Shown here in pieces: positions 34,743 through 45,526 of a stretch of 64,000 nt of DNA. Below the pieces are notes generated by a model. It did no database searches. It saw nothing but the letters and a program-made list of their open reading frames with translations, and was not told the origin of the DNA. The translations under genes and the position numbers were made by a program. The first letter of the stretch is position 1, and every line of letters begins with the position of its first letter. The stretch comes from Thalassolituus maritimus (GTDB taxonomy: Bacteria; Pseudomonadota; Gammaproteobacteria; Pseudomonadales; Oceanobacteraceae), in assembly GCA_913019975.1 (NCBI GenBank), contig CAJWBH010000001.1, positions 248,001-312,000 on the forward strand. Reading direction: 5' to 3'.

Positions 34743-36635
34743 ATGGGTGATTCAGCAATGAATTCAAACGTGGATTTCGAAATATGGAACCATAATGATC
34801 GTGGTGGCTTGAGCGATACTTTCAAAAATGCTCAGGGTCAGGACAGCATCACGGGCAATACCGATTCGTTAGAAACTGCATCAAACACTTGGGTGATTGT
34901 TTTCAACGAAACCAATTATTACGGCGACTCAATGCAGGTCGGGCCCTCTACCTACCTCGATGATCTGAACCATACTACCCGTTACAACTCATCAGGCAGT
35001 GATGAGGGGGACTGGAAAAATCAGATTCAGAGTTTTGTGCTTTATAAGACCAAGCCCTCTTACTGGGGAAGAAATCCAACGAGGGATGAGCTTTTTGCTC
35101 CTCCTTCCGGGCATGCTGTGTTCACGGAGAATAATAATTTCCTCGGGGACAACCGTACCTTTACAGCACCCTATAACGCCCTGAATCTGGGGGTTGTCGG
35201 ATACACGACCAGCGGCACAGAAATGTATCGGACGACGGGCGGCACGATCAATTCATTACGCACAGGTCCAAATGCCTGGCTGATTGTATTTAACGAGGCA
35301 GATTGCCGCGGTTGTGCCCTGAGAGTGACGCCAAACACGAAACATGGCGACCTGAATAATATCACCCGCTATAACCTCCAGGGAGAAGACGAAGGTGATT
35401 GGAAGAATCAAATAGAGTCTTTCCTGCTCTACAACAAAGAACCCGAATTCTGGAGTACTGGATATCCGCGCCCGTACATCGATTTCACAACTCTGTTCAA
35501 CCTATATCCGGGGACGACCAACACCAGTAGCGACGACAAAATTACGTATGTCATTGAAGATGCGACCTATAAAATTGATGAGCCAGAAGTCGCTGCGCAG
35601 GCAACAACACAGGTTATCAGTGATTACTACATTAATGATGACTTCAGTGTGTTGCCTGAGGATGGCTGGACGAAGTATCACATTTCAATGAGCCACGAAA
35701 ATACCGGCGGCCGCAATGACAAAGCTGAGTTTGACATGTTCTTCGATAACTCAGGAAAGCTTGTCAGCATCCAGCACTTCGAGTGGTCATCGAATGGCGC
35801 GTATAACATTTCTCAAGCTTTGATAACGATTGTCGATGATGAGGCCTGGTTGTTGGGTACCATTGGTGCGCTTGAAACTCTGGGGATTTCCGAAGAAGTC
35901 GCAGATGGTTTCGTACAGGTTTTCGATTTTTTAACGACAGCCTTCAACGATATTTCATCGCTGGTTTACAGAAAGACAGACAACGGTGGTAGTTACTATT
36001 TCCTGCCCGTGATCTGCCATACGATTAATCGTGTTTACTCGACGATTGCGGGCACATTTAACCGGCCTGCTTATTCTTCTTCGTCAGACAGTCGGGCCAA
36101 TTATGCGTTGGATTTCAATTACGACGGCTACACAGATGCGTTGTCGGGCACGGGTTCTGGTGTCTCAAACGTCGGCGCCTGGGGCCTGAAGTCGGGCACA
36201 AGCGGCGCGATGCCGTTCAGTCAGGTGATTGAGTTTGAGTACCAGGGATATAACTTCCGTGTCTGGTACCCGGAAGTTTCGTTCTCGACTGAGCTGGGTA
36301 TGGTCATGTCTTGTAAGATCGACTACGAAATCAGTGATAACAAGGATGATCACGTCATCCTGTTGATGGGTGTCAGTGTGCCAGCCAATGCAGGTGATCA
36401 GCCAGTATTGAGTTTTGCCCAGGCCACCATCCAGTTCACGGACATGTCAGACTCAAACATCATGACGTCTCCGTGTGGTGGTAACAATATCATTAACGAT
36501 GTCTACGACCAGCTCAGTAGCCAGCTGACAGGTACCAACATCGACAGTAACTCAGGTGGGCGTGCTTACCTTGCAGACGTCGCTAAGGCCAATATGCAAG
36601 CTATGCTCGACTGCGCTGTGTTTACTCAGAAGTAG
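34743..36635 (+). CDS. Duplicated beta/gamma-crystallin-like protein, 630 aa
   Basis: No signal peptide. The first ~240 residues contain two copies of a ~130-residue unit: WVIVFNETNYYGDSMQV ... DEGDWKNQIQSFVLY (res ~50-101) and WLIVFNEADCRGCALRV ... DEGDWKNQIESFLLY (~179-230). This matches the Greek-key beta/gamma-crystallin pattern, whose (N/D)-(N/D)-x-x-S motif can bind Ca2+; WKNQIQS is the candidate. Residues ~250-630 are a different, unrecognised domain (DDKITYVIEDATYKID onwards, YFLPVICHTINRVYS, and a late SPCGGNN). AACAAGGAGTGAGTT precedes the ATG. Stands alone; a hairpin follows. Confidence 0.8.
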   Translation: MGDSAMNSNVDFEIWNHNDRGGLSDTFKNAQGQDSITGNTDSLETASNTWVIVFNETNYYGDSMQVGPSTYLDDLNHTTRYNSSGSDEGDWKNQIQSFVLYKTKPSYWGRNPTRDELFAPPSGHAVFTENNNFLGDNRTFTAPYNALNLGVVGYTTSGTEMYRTTGGTINSLRTGPNAWLIVFNEADCRGCALRVTPNTKHGDLNNITRYNLQGEDEGDWKNQIESFLLYNKEPEFWSTGYPRPYIDFTTLFNLYPGTTNTSSDDKITYVIEDATYKIDEPEVAAQATTQVISDYYINDDFSVLPEDGWTKYHISMSHENTGGRNDKAEFDMFFDNSGKLVSIQHFEWSSNGAYNISQALITIVDDEAWLLGTIGALETLGISEEVADGFVQVFDFLTTAFNDISSLVYRKTDNGGSYYFLPVICHTINRVYSTIAGTFNRPAYSSSSDSRANYALDFNYDGYTDALSGTGSGVSNVGAWGLKSGTSGAMPFSQVIEFEYQGYNFRVWYPEVSFSTELGMVMSCKIDYEISDNKDDHVILLMGVSVPANAGDQPVLSFAQATIQFTDMSDSNIMTSPCGGNNIINDVYDQLSSQLTGTNIDSNSGGRAYLADVAKANMQAMLDCAVFTQK

Positions 36636-36646
36636 CATCTACAACC

Positions 36647-36678
36647 ACGTGGCAGCGTTGTACGTTGCCACGTTTATT
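36647..36678 (+). terminator. Hairpin terminator after the crystallin-like gene
   Basis: ACGTGGCAGCG pairs with CGTTGCCACGT (one mismatch) across a five-base loop, followed by TTTATT. About 11 bases after the stop codon. Confidence 0.75.
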
Positions 36679-36804
36679 CGCTTGCTTCCTGCCAGAACTG
36701 GCATATATTAAGCGCTGAACCCCGTACCCTCCCAACGCTTGCCACGAGAAGGCGGCTCTGCCGGTTCACCTGTGTTTACTTTTTCTTTGACGGGTGATGA
36801 CTCC

Positions 36805-37938
36805 ATGAATGAAATGTTAGCGATTGCGCTGTTAATCGGCGCCAGCGCGTGCTTTGCGATGGCCGAAATTGGTATCGCAGCCTCACGCAAAATTAAGCTG
36901 CGTGTACTGGCAGGCGAGGGAAGTCATAAGGCTCAGGATGTGCTGGACCTCCAGCAGAACCCCGGCGCTTTCTTTGCCATGATTCAGATTGCGTTAAATG
37001 CTATCTCGATTCTGGGCGGTATCATCGGTGAGGAGGTGCTGACGCCTTACGTAAAAGAAGCGCTGAGCATGGTGTACCAGGGTGCCGCGTTGGATCAGAT
37101 CAGCTTCGCTCTGTCGTTTTTCTGTATCACCGCGCTCTTTATCTTGTTTGCAGACCTGCTGCCCAAGCGTATAGCCGTGAATCTGCCGGAAGCCACTGCC
37201 GTACGTCTGGTGACCCCGATGCGCTGGGTGACTTATATGGTGATGCCTCTGGTTGTGCTGTTTAACGGTGTGACCAATGCCGTGCTGCGCTTACTGAAGC
37301 TGCCTACTGAGCGTGAGGAGCAGGTCACGACTGAAGACATCGTTGCCATGATGGATGCCGGTGCAGAAGACGGAAGCCTGCAGCAGCAGGAGTATGAGTT
37401 AATCGGCAATGTTTTTGATCTCGATACTGCACTGATAAGCAGCGTGATGACGCCGCGTGATCAGGTTGTGTACTTTGATCTGTACGAGTCGGTCGAGTCG
37501 ATTTCTCAGAAGGTGGTCGATCATCCGCATAATGATTTTCTCGTTTGCGATGGTTCACTGGAGAAAATCAGCGGCTCAGTTGAATCCAAGATGATCCTGC
37601 AGCAGGTGTTGAAAGGTGAAATGTCGGGCCTGTCGGCGCTGAACTTCTCAAAGGACGTGCTTTATCTCCCAGAGACACTAACCCTCGGAGAGGGCCTGAA
37701 TGCCTTCAAAACGGCGACTCAACCCTTCGCTGTCGTCGTGAACGAGTACGCGACTGTCGTGGGGCTGGTCACAGTGAAAGACATGCTCAGTGGTTTTATG
37801 GGGCAGCTGATCACTCATGAGGACGATCAGTTGATCATCCAACGCGATGAGCAATCCTGGTTGATGGATGGTATGACGCCCGTTGGTGACGTGATGCGGG
37901 CTCTGGATATCGCTGCAATGACGAGCTGTTCGGCATAA
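36805..37938 (+). pseudogene. CNNM/CBS-type membrane protein, N-terminal part of an interrupted gene
   Basis: HlyC/CorC/CNNM family (YtfL/PaeA-like): DUF21 membrane domain (AIALLIGASACFAMAEIGIAASRK..., FADLLPKRIAVNLPEA), then a CBS pair (VMTPRDQVVYFDL, VVVNEYATVVGLVTVKDML) and the start of the CorC_HlyC domain (WLMDGMTPVGDVMRALDIAAM). It then stops abruptly after five unrelated residues. The missing C-terminus lies 3.5 kb downstream (41461-41580), so the gene was split by insertion. I start at ATG 36805 (MNEMLAIALL); an upstream in-frame ATG at 36739 adds 22 polar residues. Transporter function of the truncated product is doubtful because the last domain is absent. Confidence 0.85.
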
Positions 37939-38040
37939 ACGTGAGTGCTAATGAGTACCCATAGAAGGAGTAGGCTTGTCAGAGGGTGCTTAGGGGTCAT
38001 GTTATAACCCTAGTCAATATTGCAGAGATCACCAAAGATC

Positions 38041-38073
38041 AAAGCGCCTTATGGTCGAACCATTGGGCGCTTT
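38041..38073. terminator. Hairpin at the 3' end of the alkylsulfatase gene
   Basis: AAAGCGCC / GGGCGCTTT with an inner ATGGT / ACCAT stem around TCGA. The T run is on the plus strand side; on the minus strand it follows the sdsA-like stop by 20 bases. Confidence 0.6.
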
Positions 38074-38094
38074 TTAGTTTTATGAAGACATTGG

Positions 38095-40116
38095 CTAAGG
38101 CGTCACAATATTAAATGTGCCTTCCGGCTTTTCGATTAGGCTAAAGAACTTTACTAAATCCAATACACTGCCATCCACGGTGAGATCATCCCCAAACAAG
38201 GTGTCCTTGATGCCAGCATGACCGACGATCATATCGACAAACAGAGGCTGCGTAAGGGTTAGGGTGGCGTCAGCAATGGTATCTTTGGCCACCGCCTTGT
38301 GGTGCAGTACGCTGTTTTTAAGGGTTAGAAGGTAGCTCTGATCTAAATCGCTAAAGGTGACCTTAATAGCCAGTTCGGTATCGGCTGCTTTGTCCGCGTT
38401 GAGGTTCACCGCCATGCTATTGAAGAAGAGGTGCACGGGGGTTTTTAACAGGACTTCTTTCATGACCGCTGGGCTGATGCCTTCATCCGGTCCGCCGTGG
38501 CGCAGTTCGTAAGCGCCTGTGAGATAGAAATCACGCCATGGTGCAGATTCGGCCTGATACCCCAGTTGGTCGTACACCTTAGCTAATAGGGCTTTGGCTT
38601 CTGCGTGGTCAGGATCGGCGAATACGGCATGGTTGAGCAGTTCTGCCAACCAGCGATAAGTCTGGGTGCCATCGGTTGCGGATAGGTTGGCGGTGCCGTC
38701 GAATTGCGTCTGCGCTTTGGCGACGACTGCGTCCACGCCACCCATCATTTCAACATAACGAATCGCAGCTTCTTTTTCGGGTAAAGGGTCTAGCTTAGCT
38801 GGGTTGGCGTTATACCAGCCTAGATAGGCTTGGTACACCGCTTTGGCGTTGTGCTTGAGTGTGCCGTAATAGCCTTGGTTATGAAACTGTGTGTTAAGCG
38901 CCTCAGGTAGGGTTAAGCTTTCCGCAATTTCGTTTGGGGTATAGCCCTTGTTGAGTAGGCGAACACTCTGGTCGTGTATGAATTTATAAGTGTCGCGTTG
39001 TTGTTCCAAGAAATGGTTGATTTTTTCTTGCCCCCACAGTGGCCAGTGGTGACTGCCAAAGTACACGTCGGCTTGGTTAAAGCGCACGCGTGCTTCGTCG
39101 ATGTAGCGGCTCCAGATATTCGCATCACGAACCTTCGCGCCTCGTAATGTGTAGAGATTGTGCATATTACGGCTCAGCATTTCAGCGCCACAGAACGCTT
39201 TTTGTTTTGGAAGGTAGAAGGTAAATTCAGCGGGGGCCTCTGAGCCCGACACGGTTTGAAAAACGAAGGGCACACCATCAATGCTCAGTTCGGTGATGGG
39301 CTCGGAAATGTGAACGGTGGCTTCTTCAAAACCGAAGCTGCCAAACGCTGGGCCCTTGCCTAATCCTGTGCCCACATGCCCGCGCTCCTCTCTGGCGAGT
39401 CGCTTACCGTACATGTACATGGCACGACGACTCATGGCCGTACCAGCAATGATATTTTCACTGGTGGCTTCTTCTTCGAAGCCTGCTGGAGCAACGATGG
39501 TTAGACTCTGTTTTTCTTCGTCGCTTAGGTTCTGCAGTATGCCCTGTATGCCGCCAAAGTGATCAATGTGACTGTGGGTGAACAAAATGGCCTTGATGGG
39601 GTATTTGCCTAAATGTTGTTGTGCAAAAGTGAGGGCTTTATGGGCGGTTTCTCTTGCGGTGAGAGGGTCCACTAAAATCCAGCCTGACTCACTTTCAATG
39701 ATGGTCATGTTGGCCAAATCGAATCCACGAATTTGATAAACGCCGTCGGTGACTTTAAATAAACCGTGAATGTTATTCAGCGCCGCCTGGCGCCATAAAC
39801 TGGGGTTGACTGAGCCGGGTGCGTTTTCACCATTGGCATCGACAAAGCCGTATTCATCCATGTTCCAGACCAAGCTTTTGCCAGTTAAATGAGCAATTTC
39901 AAGATGGTCTTCACTGGCGATGAGGCCTTTGCGAGCAAGCTCAAAATCCTCTGTGTTGCTGAATGGCCGTTGTGCCAATACCGCTTGGTTGGCTTTTACC
40001 GTGGTGGGGGTGGGCGCACTGTGCCCAAGTGTGTTCGCGTCAGATTCAAATTCAACCGAGTTGTCGCAGGCCGCTAATAAGGCAGCGGATAGGGCGAGCA
40101 GGGCAATACGAAACAT
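38095..40116 (-). CDS. SdsA-type alkylsulfatase, lipoprotein
   Basis: Metallo-beta-lactamase-fold enzyme that hydrolyses alkyl sulfates such as SDS to alcohol and sulfate. 673 residues. Lipoprotein signal RIALLALSAALLAAC with lipobox LAAC; the mature protein is anchored in the envelope. Zn motif THSHIDHFGG (res ~182), CGAEMLSRNMHNLYTLRGAKVRD, and GSHHWPLWGQ are the SdsA1/Pseudomonas signatures; the C-terminal ~130 residues are the SCP2-like alkyl-binding domain. Directly downstream of the araC-type gene on the same strand, which probably controls it. Located inside an insertion that splits a CNNM gene. Confidence 0.93.
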   Translation of the reverse strand: MFRIALLALSAALLAACDNSVEFESDANTLGHSAPTPTTVKANQAVLAQRPFSNTEDFELARKGLIASEDHLEIAHLTGKSLVWNMDEYGFVDANGENAPGSVNPSLWRQAALNNIHGLFKVTDGVYQIRGFDLANMTIIESESGWILVDPLTARETAHKALTFAQQHLGKYPIKAILFTHSHIDHFGGIQGILQNLSDEEKQSLTIVAPAGFEEEATSENIIAGTAMSRRAMYMYGKRLAREERGHVGTGLGKGPAFGSFGFEEATVHISEPITELSIDGVPFVFQTVSGSEAPAEFTFYLPKQKAFCGAEMLSRNMHNLYTLRGAKVRDANIWSRYIDEARVRFNQADVYFGSHHWPLWGQEKINHFLEQQRDTYKFIHDQSVRLLNKGYTPNEIAESLTLPEALNTQFHNQGYYGTLKHNAKAVYQAYLGWYNANPAKLDPLPEKEAAIRYVEMMGGVDAVVAKAQTQFDGTANLSATDGTQTYRWLAELLNHAVFADPDHAEAKALLAKVYDQLGYQAESAPWRDFYLTGAYELRHGGPDEGISPAVMKEVLLKTPVHLFFNSMAVNLNADKAADTELAIKVTFSDLDQSYLLTLKNSVLHHKAVAKDTIADATLTLTQPLFVDMIVGHAGIKDTLFGDDLTVDGSVLDLVKFFSLIEKPEGTFNIVTP

Positions 40117-40220
40117 AAAAGAGCCTCATGTATTCTTATTTTTAGATCAGTGTAACCCTGAGATGCAGGAATGCCTTGGTCTTAAGCGGACAAAGGTGTG
40201 TCATGTTTAACCGTCAATGA

Positions 40221-41267
40221 CTAAAGCAGGTGTTTTTTGCGAAATGCCGATGGGCTTTGACCCGTTAGCTTGGAAAAGGCTCGCGTAAAGTTACTATGAT
40301 CGGCAAACCCCAAGCGGAGCGCGATATCTGTAATGGGTAACTGAGTGTCTTTTAGGTATTGTTTAGCCAGTTGAACTTTGCAATCTTGCAGTAAACCACG
40401 AAATTGATTGCCTTCCTCTTCCAATCGACGTCGCAAACTTCTTTCCGTTAACTTCAAATGTTGAGCCGCCCCTGTGACCGTGGGTTCGGACTTCTCAAGC
40501 TGGCTGAATATGTAATGGACAACGTGTTGGCTCACGGTTTTATCGGTTAAGTCTTGAACGTAAGACTGCACAATGGATTCATTGTAAGCTGCCATTTTTT
40601 TATCGCCCATGAGGTCGCTCTTGGCCACCTGTTGGCGATCAAACCATAAAGCGTTGTGCGTTTGCTTAAACTCAACTGCACAGCCAAAGCCGTTTTGCCA
40701 GCGTTCAGGGTAGGGTTCACCTGATCGTTGCAGTGTGACTTTGTTGATTAGCTTTGGGTTGCTGGTCAGTTGCAAGGCAAGCTGGTGAAGCGTTGCTAGA
40801 AAGCTGTCTATGGCTAAGGGGCTGATGTCCACACTGGGAATGGGTTGAATGGCAAACTGAATGTGCTCTGGTGTGTAATGCAGTTCGATATTGGCCGAAT
40901 TACTCACCATGGCGTGATACTGCGCCAGTTTTTGAATGGCTTGCTCAAGATTGTCAGCGGTCAGCATCAACAGTCCCAACGCTCTAAAATGCATGGGCTG
41001 AACGTATTTGGCCACCTCTAGACCGAAGGCGGCGTTACCTGTGGCCTGCTCCACTAATTGCCAGAATTGGGTCATACGGCGAACGTCCACCCGCCCATCT
41101 GGATTGTCCTTAAACTGAGCAACGGACAGACCTACTTGTTCAAATAGCGGAGCGGGGTCAATGTCTTGAGCCTTAAGGGCGCGAATAATGGCCAGAGGCC
41201 ATGCGGCAAGAGTGGTGTGGACTGGACGATTGATCATGTTTTTGGTTGTTATTGTTAGTTGGCTCAT
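40221..41267 (-). CDS. AraC-family regulator with arabinose-binding-like N-terminal domain
   Basis: OruR-like regulator: N-terminal ligand domain (LAAWPLAIIRALKAQDIDPAPLFEQVGLS ... HFRALGLLMLTADNLEQAIQKL) and C-terminal double HTH (RSLRRRLEEEGNQFRGLLQDCK and ITDIALRLGFADHSNFTRAF, then GQSPSAFRKK). I start at ATG 41267 (MSQLTITT), since upstream codons to 41387 look non-conserved; MINRP at 41237 is an alternative. It lies 104 bases upstream of the alkylsulfatase gene and likely activates it in response to an alkyl compound. This is inference from adjacency. Confidence 0.9.
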   Translation of the reverse strand: MSQLTITTKNMINRPVHTTLAAWPLAIIRALKAQDIDPAPLFEQVGLSVAQFKDNPDGRVDVRRMTQFWQLVEQATGNAAFGLEVAKYVQPMHFRALGLLMLTADNLEQAIQKLAQYHAMVSNSANIELHYTPEHIQFAIQPIPSVDISPLAIDSFLATLHQLALQLTSNPKLINKVTLQRSGEPYPERWQNGFGCAVEFKQTHNALWFDRQQVAKSDLMGDKKMAAYNESIVQSYVQDLTDKTVSQHVVHYIFSQLEKSEPTVTGAAQHLKLTERSLRRRLEEEGNQFRGLLQDCKVQLAKQYLKDTQLPITDIALRLGFADHSNFTRAFSKLTGQSPSAFRKKHLL

Positions 41268-41460
41268 TTTATGGGTCAAGCTTGTGTCAGGTAAAGAGGT
41301 GAACCGGTAAACCCTAGCGTACGTATGTTGGGATAAGCGTATGAAATGGGCTGTTTCATGGAAATAAATCATTTTAATTGTGCGCAATCTAATTTACAGT
41401 GGTCACTCCCCAAAAGGGACAGGCTATACTGCTAGCCACATCAAAAGCATTTCCAATACA

Positions 41461-41580
41461 AAGCTGAAGCGCTTACCGCGCAAGACGGATTTCTGCCTGT
41501 ACGAGGGCTATAAATTCGAGGTGCTGGATCTTGAGGGCGTGCGGGTAGAGCAGTTGCTGGTCACCCGATTGAATGGATGA
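41461..41580 (+). pseudogene. C-terminal fragment of the interrupted CNNM gene
   Basis: KLKRLPRKTDFCLYEGYKFEVLDLEGVRVEQLLVTRLNG is typical of the end of HlyC/CorC-type proteins (R-x-TD...G-F/Y-FEV-D-D...QLLVTR). It has no start of its own and continues what 36805-37938 lacks. About 60 bases between the two parts are missing. Confidence 0.85.
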
Positions 41581-41590
41581 GGTTGGTCGA

Positions 41591-41619
41591 TGGCAAAGCG
41601 GGGTACTCCCGCTTTGCCA
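41591..41619. terminator. Perfect 12-base hairpin between the CNNM fragment and acnA
   Basis: TGGCAAAGCGGG pairs perfectly with CCCGCTTTGCCA across a five-base loop. It lies between two convergent 3' ends. No long T run on either side, so termination strength is uncertain. Confidence 0.65.
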
Positions 41620-41645
41620 CTTTCCTTAACGTTATCCCGTTGCGC

Positions 41646-44378
<2,733 letters not shown>

Positions 44379-44402
44379 GCTCGGCCTCCATGAAATCCGT
44401 GA

Positions 44403-44430
44403 ATCAGCCGCTGTCATCACAGCGGCTGAT
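44403..44430. repeat. 12-base hairpin in the acnA leader
   Basis: ATCAGCCGCTGT pairs perfectly with ACAGCGGCTGAT across CATC. It ends about 25 bases upstream of the acnA start, so it would be in the 5' leader of the transcript. Confidence 0.6.
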
Positions 44431-44529
44431 GTATAACCTAGTAAATTTGGTTCGGAAAAGGAGGACAAGTTCAACCTGATTGGCAAGGATTGGCCAAACA
44501 GAGTGTTCCGTCGCGTTTGGCGCCTCAGT

Positions 44530-44549
44530 ACTCAAGGAATGCCTTGAGT
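44530..44549. repeat. Second hairpin upstream of acnA
   Basis: ACTCAAGG / CCTTGAGT around AATG, with CGCC/GGCG outside. Lies about 150 bases upstream of the acnA start and 107 bases upstream of the divergent FKBP gene. Confidence 0.5.
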
Positions 44550-44655
44550 GGCGTATCAGCAAAGCCAGCTTTCCCATAAGTCAGATCTCACGGTGGTGTT
44601 ACTCGCAGAAGTGTCCTCGGCACGGCATAATGACTGCAAATTTTAAGGAGCCATT

Positions 44656-45138
44656 ATGACTTTTAATATTGTTCTGATCGTACTTATCGTTTTGCTGGTG
44701 ATCTACGCGCTAAAGCGTGCGGGTGTATTCAGCAAAGGCGCAGCAGAAAACGAGACCGTCGGTGATGCTTATTTAGCTGAGAATGCGTTGCGCGAGGAGG
44801 TTACTCAGACCGACAGCGGCCTGCAGTACGAAGTGCTCACAGAGGGTGAGGGTGATACTCGACCGGTAGCGACAGATACTGTGCTGGTGCATTATCACGG
44901 CACTTTGATCAATGGTTCTGTCTTTGATAGTTCGGTAAAGCGCGGTGAGCCGATTTCATTTCCGCTGAATCGCGTTATCGCGGGCTGGACTGAGGGCGTA
45001 CAGTTGATGACTAAAGGCGCAAAATATAAATTCTATATTCCTGCGCGTCTTGCCTACGGCAATCGTCAGGTGGGTACGATTCCGGGTGGGTCGCTGCTGA
45101 TTTTCGAAGTCGAACTACTGGATATTAATCCGGCCTGA
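44656..45138 (+). CDS. Membrane-anchored FKBP-type peptidyl-prolyl isomerase
   Basis: Helps protein folding by isomerising Xaa-Pro bonds. One N-terminal membrane helix (IVLIVLIVLLVIYALKRAG), then the FKBP domain from residue ~55 (SGLQYEVLTEGEG, VLVHYHGTLINGSVFDSS, FPLNRVIAGWTEGVQLM, FYIPARLAYGNRQVG, LLIFEVELLDI). All the aromatic residues of the active site are visible (Y, F, D, W, Y). 160 residues. TAAGGAGCC precedes the ATG. The next gene follows after four bases. Confidence 0.92.
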   Translation: MTFNIVLIVLIVLLVIYALKRAGVFSKGAAENETVGDAYLAENALREEVTQTDSGLQYEVLTEGEGDTRPVATDTVLVHYHGTLINGSVFDSSVKRGEPISFPLNRVIAGWTEGVQLMTKGAKYKFYIPARLAYGNRQVGTIPGGSLLIFEVELLDINPA

Positions 45139-45142
45139 TCTT

Positions 45143-45472
45143 ATGGCGTTTGACACTGAGCTTGCGGAGCGTATTCGTGCGGTGGTCTGTCACTTCGGCC
45201 ACTGGGACGAAAAGAAGATGTTCGGTGGGCTTTGTATCATGCTCAATGGTCACATGCTGTGCGGCGTTTTGGGGGATGAGCTGATGGTACGGGTTGGTCC
45301 TGACGATTACGAAGACGCACTTGATGAAGACGGTACGCGAGAGATGGACTTCACCGGCCGTCCATTAAAAGGCATGGTGATGGTCGATGGCGCAGCGGTC
45401 GCTGAACCAGAGGATCTGGAATACTGGCTTCAGCGGTGTAACCGCTTTGTCGGGCGCCTGCCGCCCAAATAA
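45143..45472 (+). CDS. TfoX N-terminal domain protein, 109 aa
   Basis: Single-domain protein resembling the N-terminal half of the competence regulator TfoX/Sxy (KKMFGGLCIMLNGHMLCGVLGDELMVRVGPDDYEDAL, ...DFTGRPLKGMVMVD). Short standalone versions are common and functionally uncharacterised. Four bases separate it from the FKBP gene, so it is co-transcribed. No C-terminal domain is present. Confidence 0.88.
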   Translation: MAFDTELAERIRAVVCHFGHWDEKKMFGGLCIMLNGHMLCGVLGDELMVRVGPDDYEDALDEDGTREMDFTGRPLKGMVMVDGAAVAEPEDLEYWLQRCNRFVGRLPPK

Positions 45473-45526
45473 CCCGAAAGGGCTTTTGAAATAGCCTCCG
45501 CCTGAAGAGACCAATTGAATCGTGTT

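Larger units (their letters stand above)
37923..41460. mobile_element. Inserted segment carrying alkylsulfatase and AraC regulator
   Basis: Bounded by the two halves of the CNNM gene. Between the last matching codons on the left (about 37922) and the first on the right (41461, AAGCTGAAGCG) about 20 codons of the original gene are missing. Both cargo genes are on the minus strand. No transposase, no clear terminal inverted repeats and no target duplication could be seen, so the mechanism is unknown. Edges are approximate. Confidence 0.7.

Noticed and set aside
37923-41460. The alkylsulfatase module as an integron cassette or insertion sequence
   Set aside because: GTTCGGC near the left end resembles a core site but there is no attC palindrome, and no transposase or terminal inverted repeats were seen.
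41380-41580. Short independent gene of 66 codons
   Set aside because: Its last ~40 residues match the end of the CNNM protein interrupted at 37938; it is a remnant, not a gene of its own.
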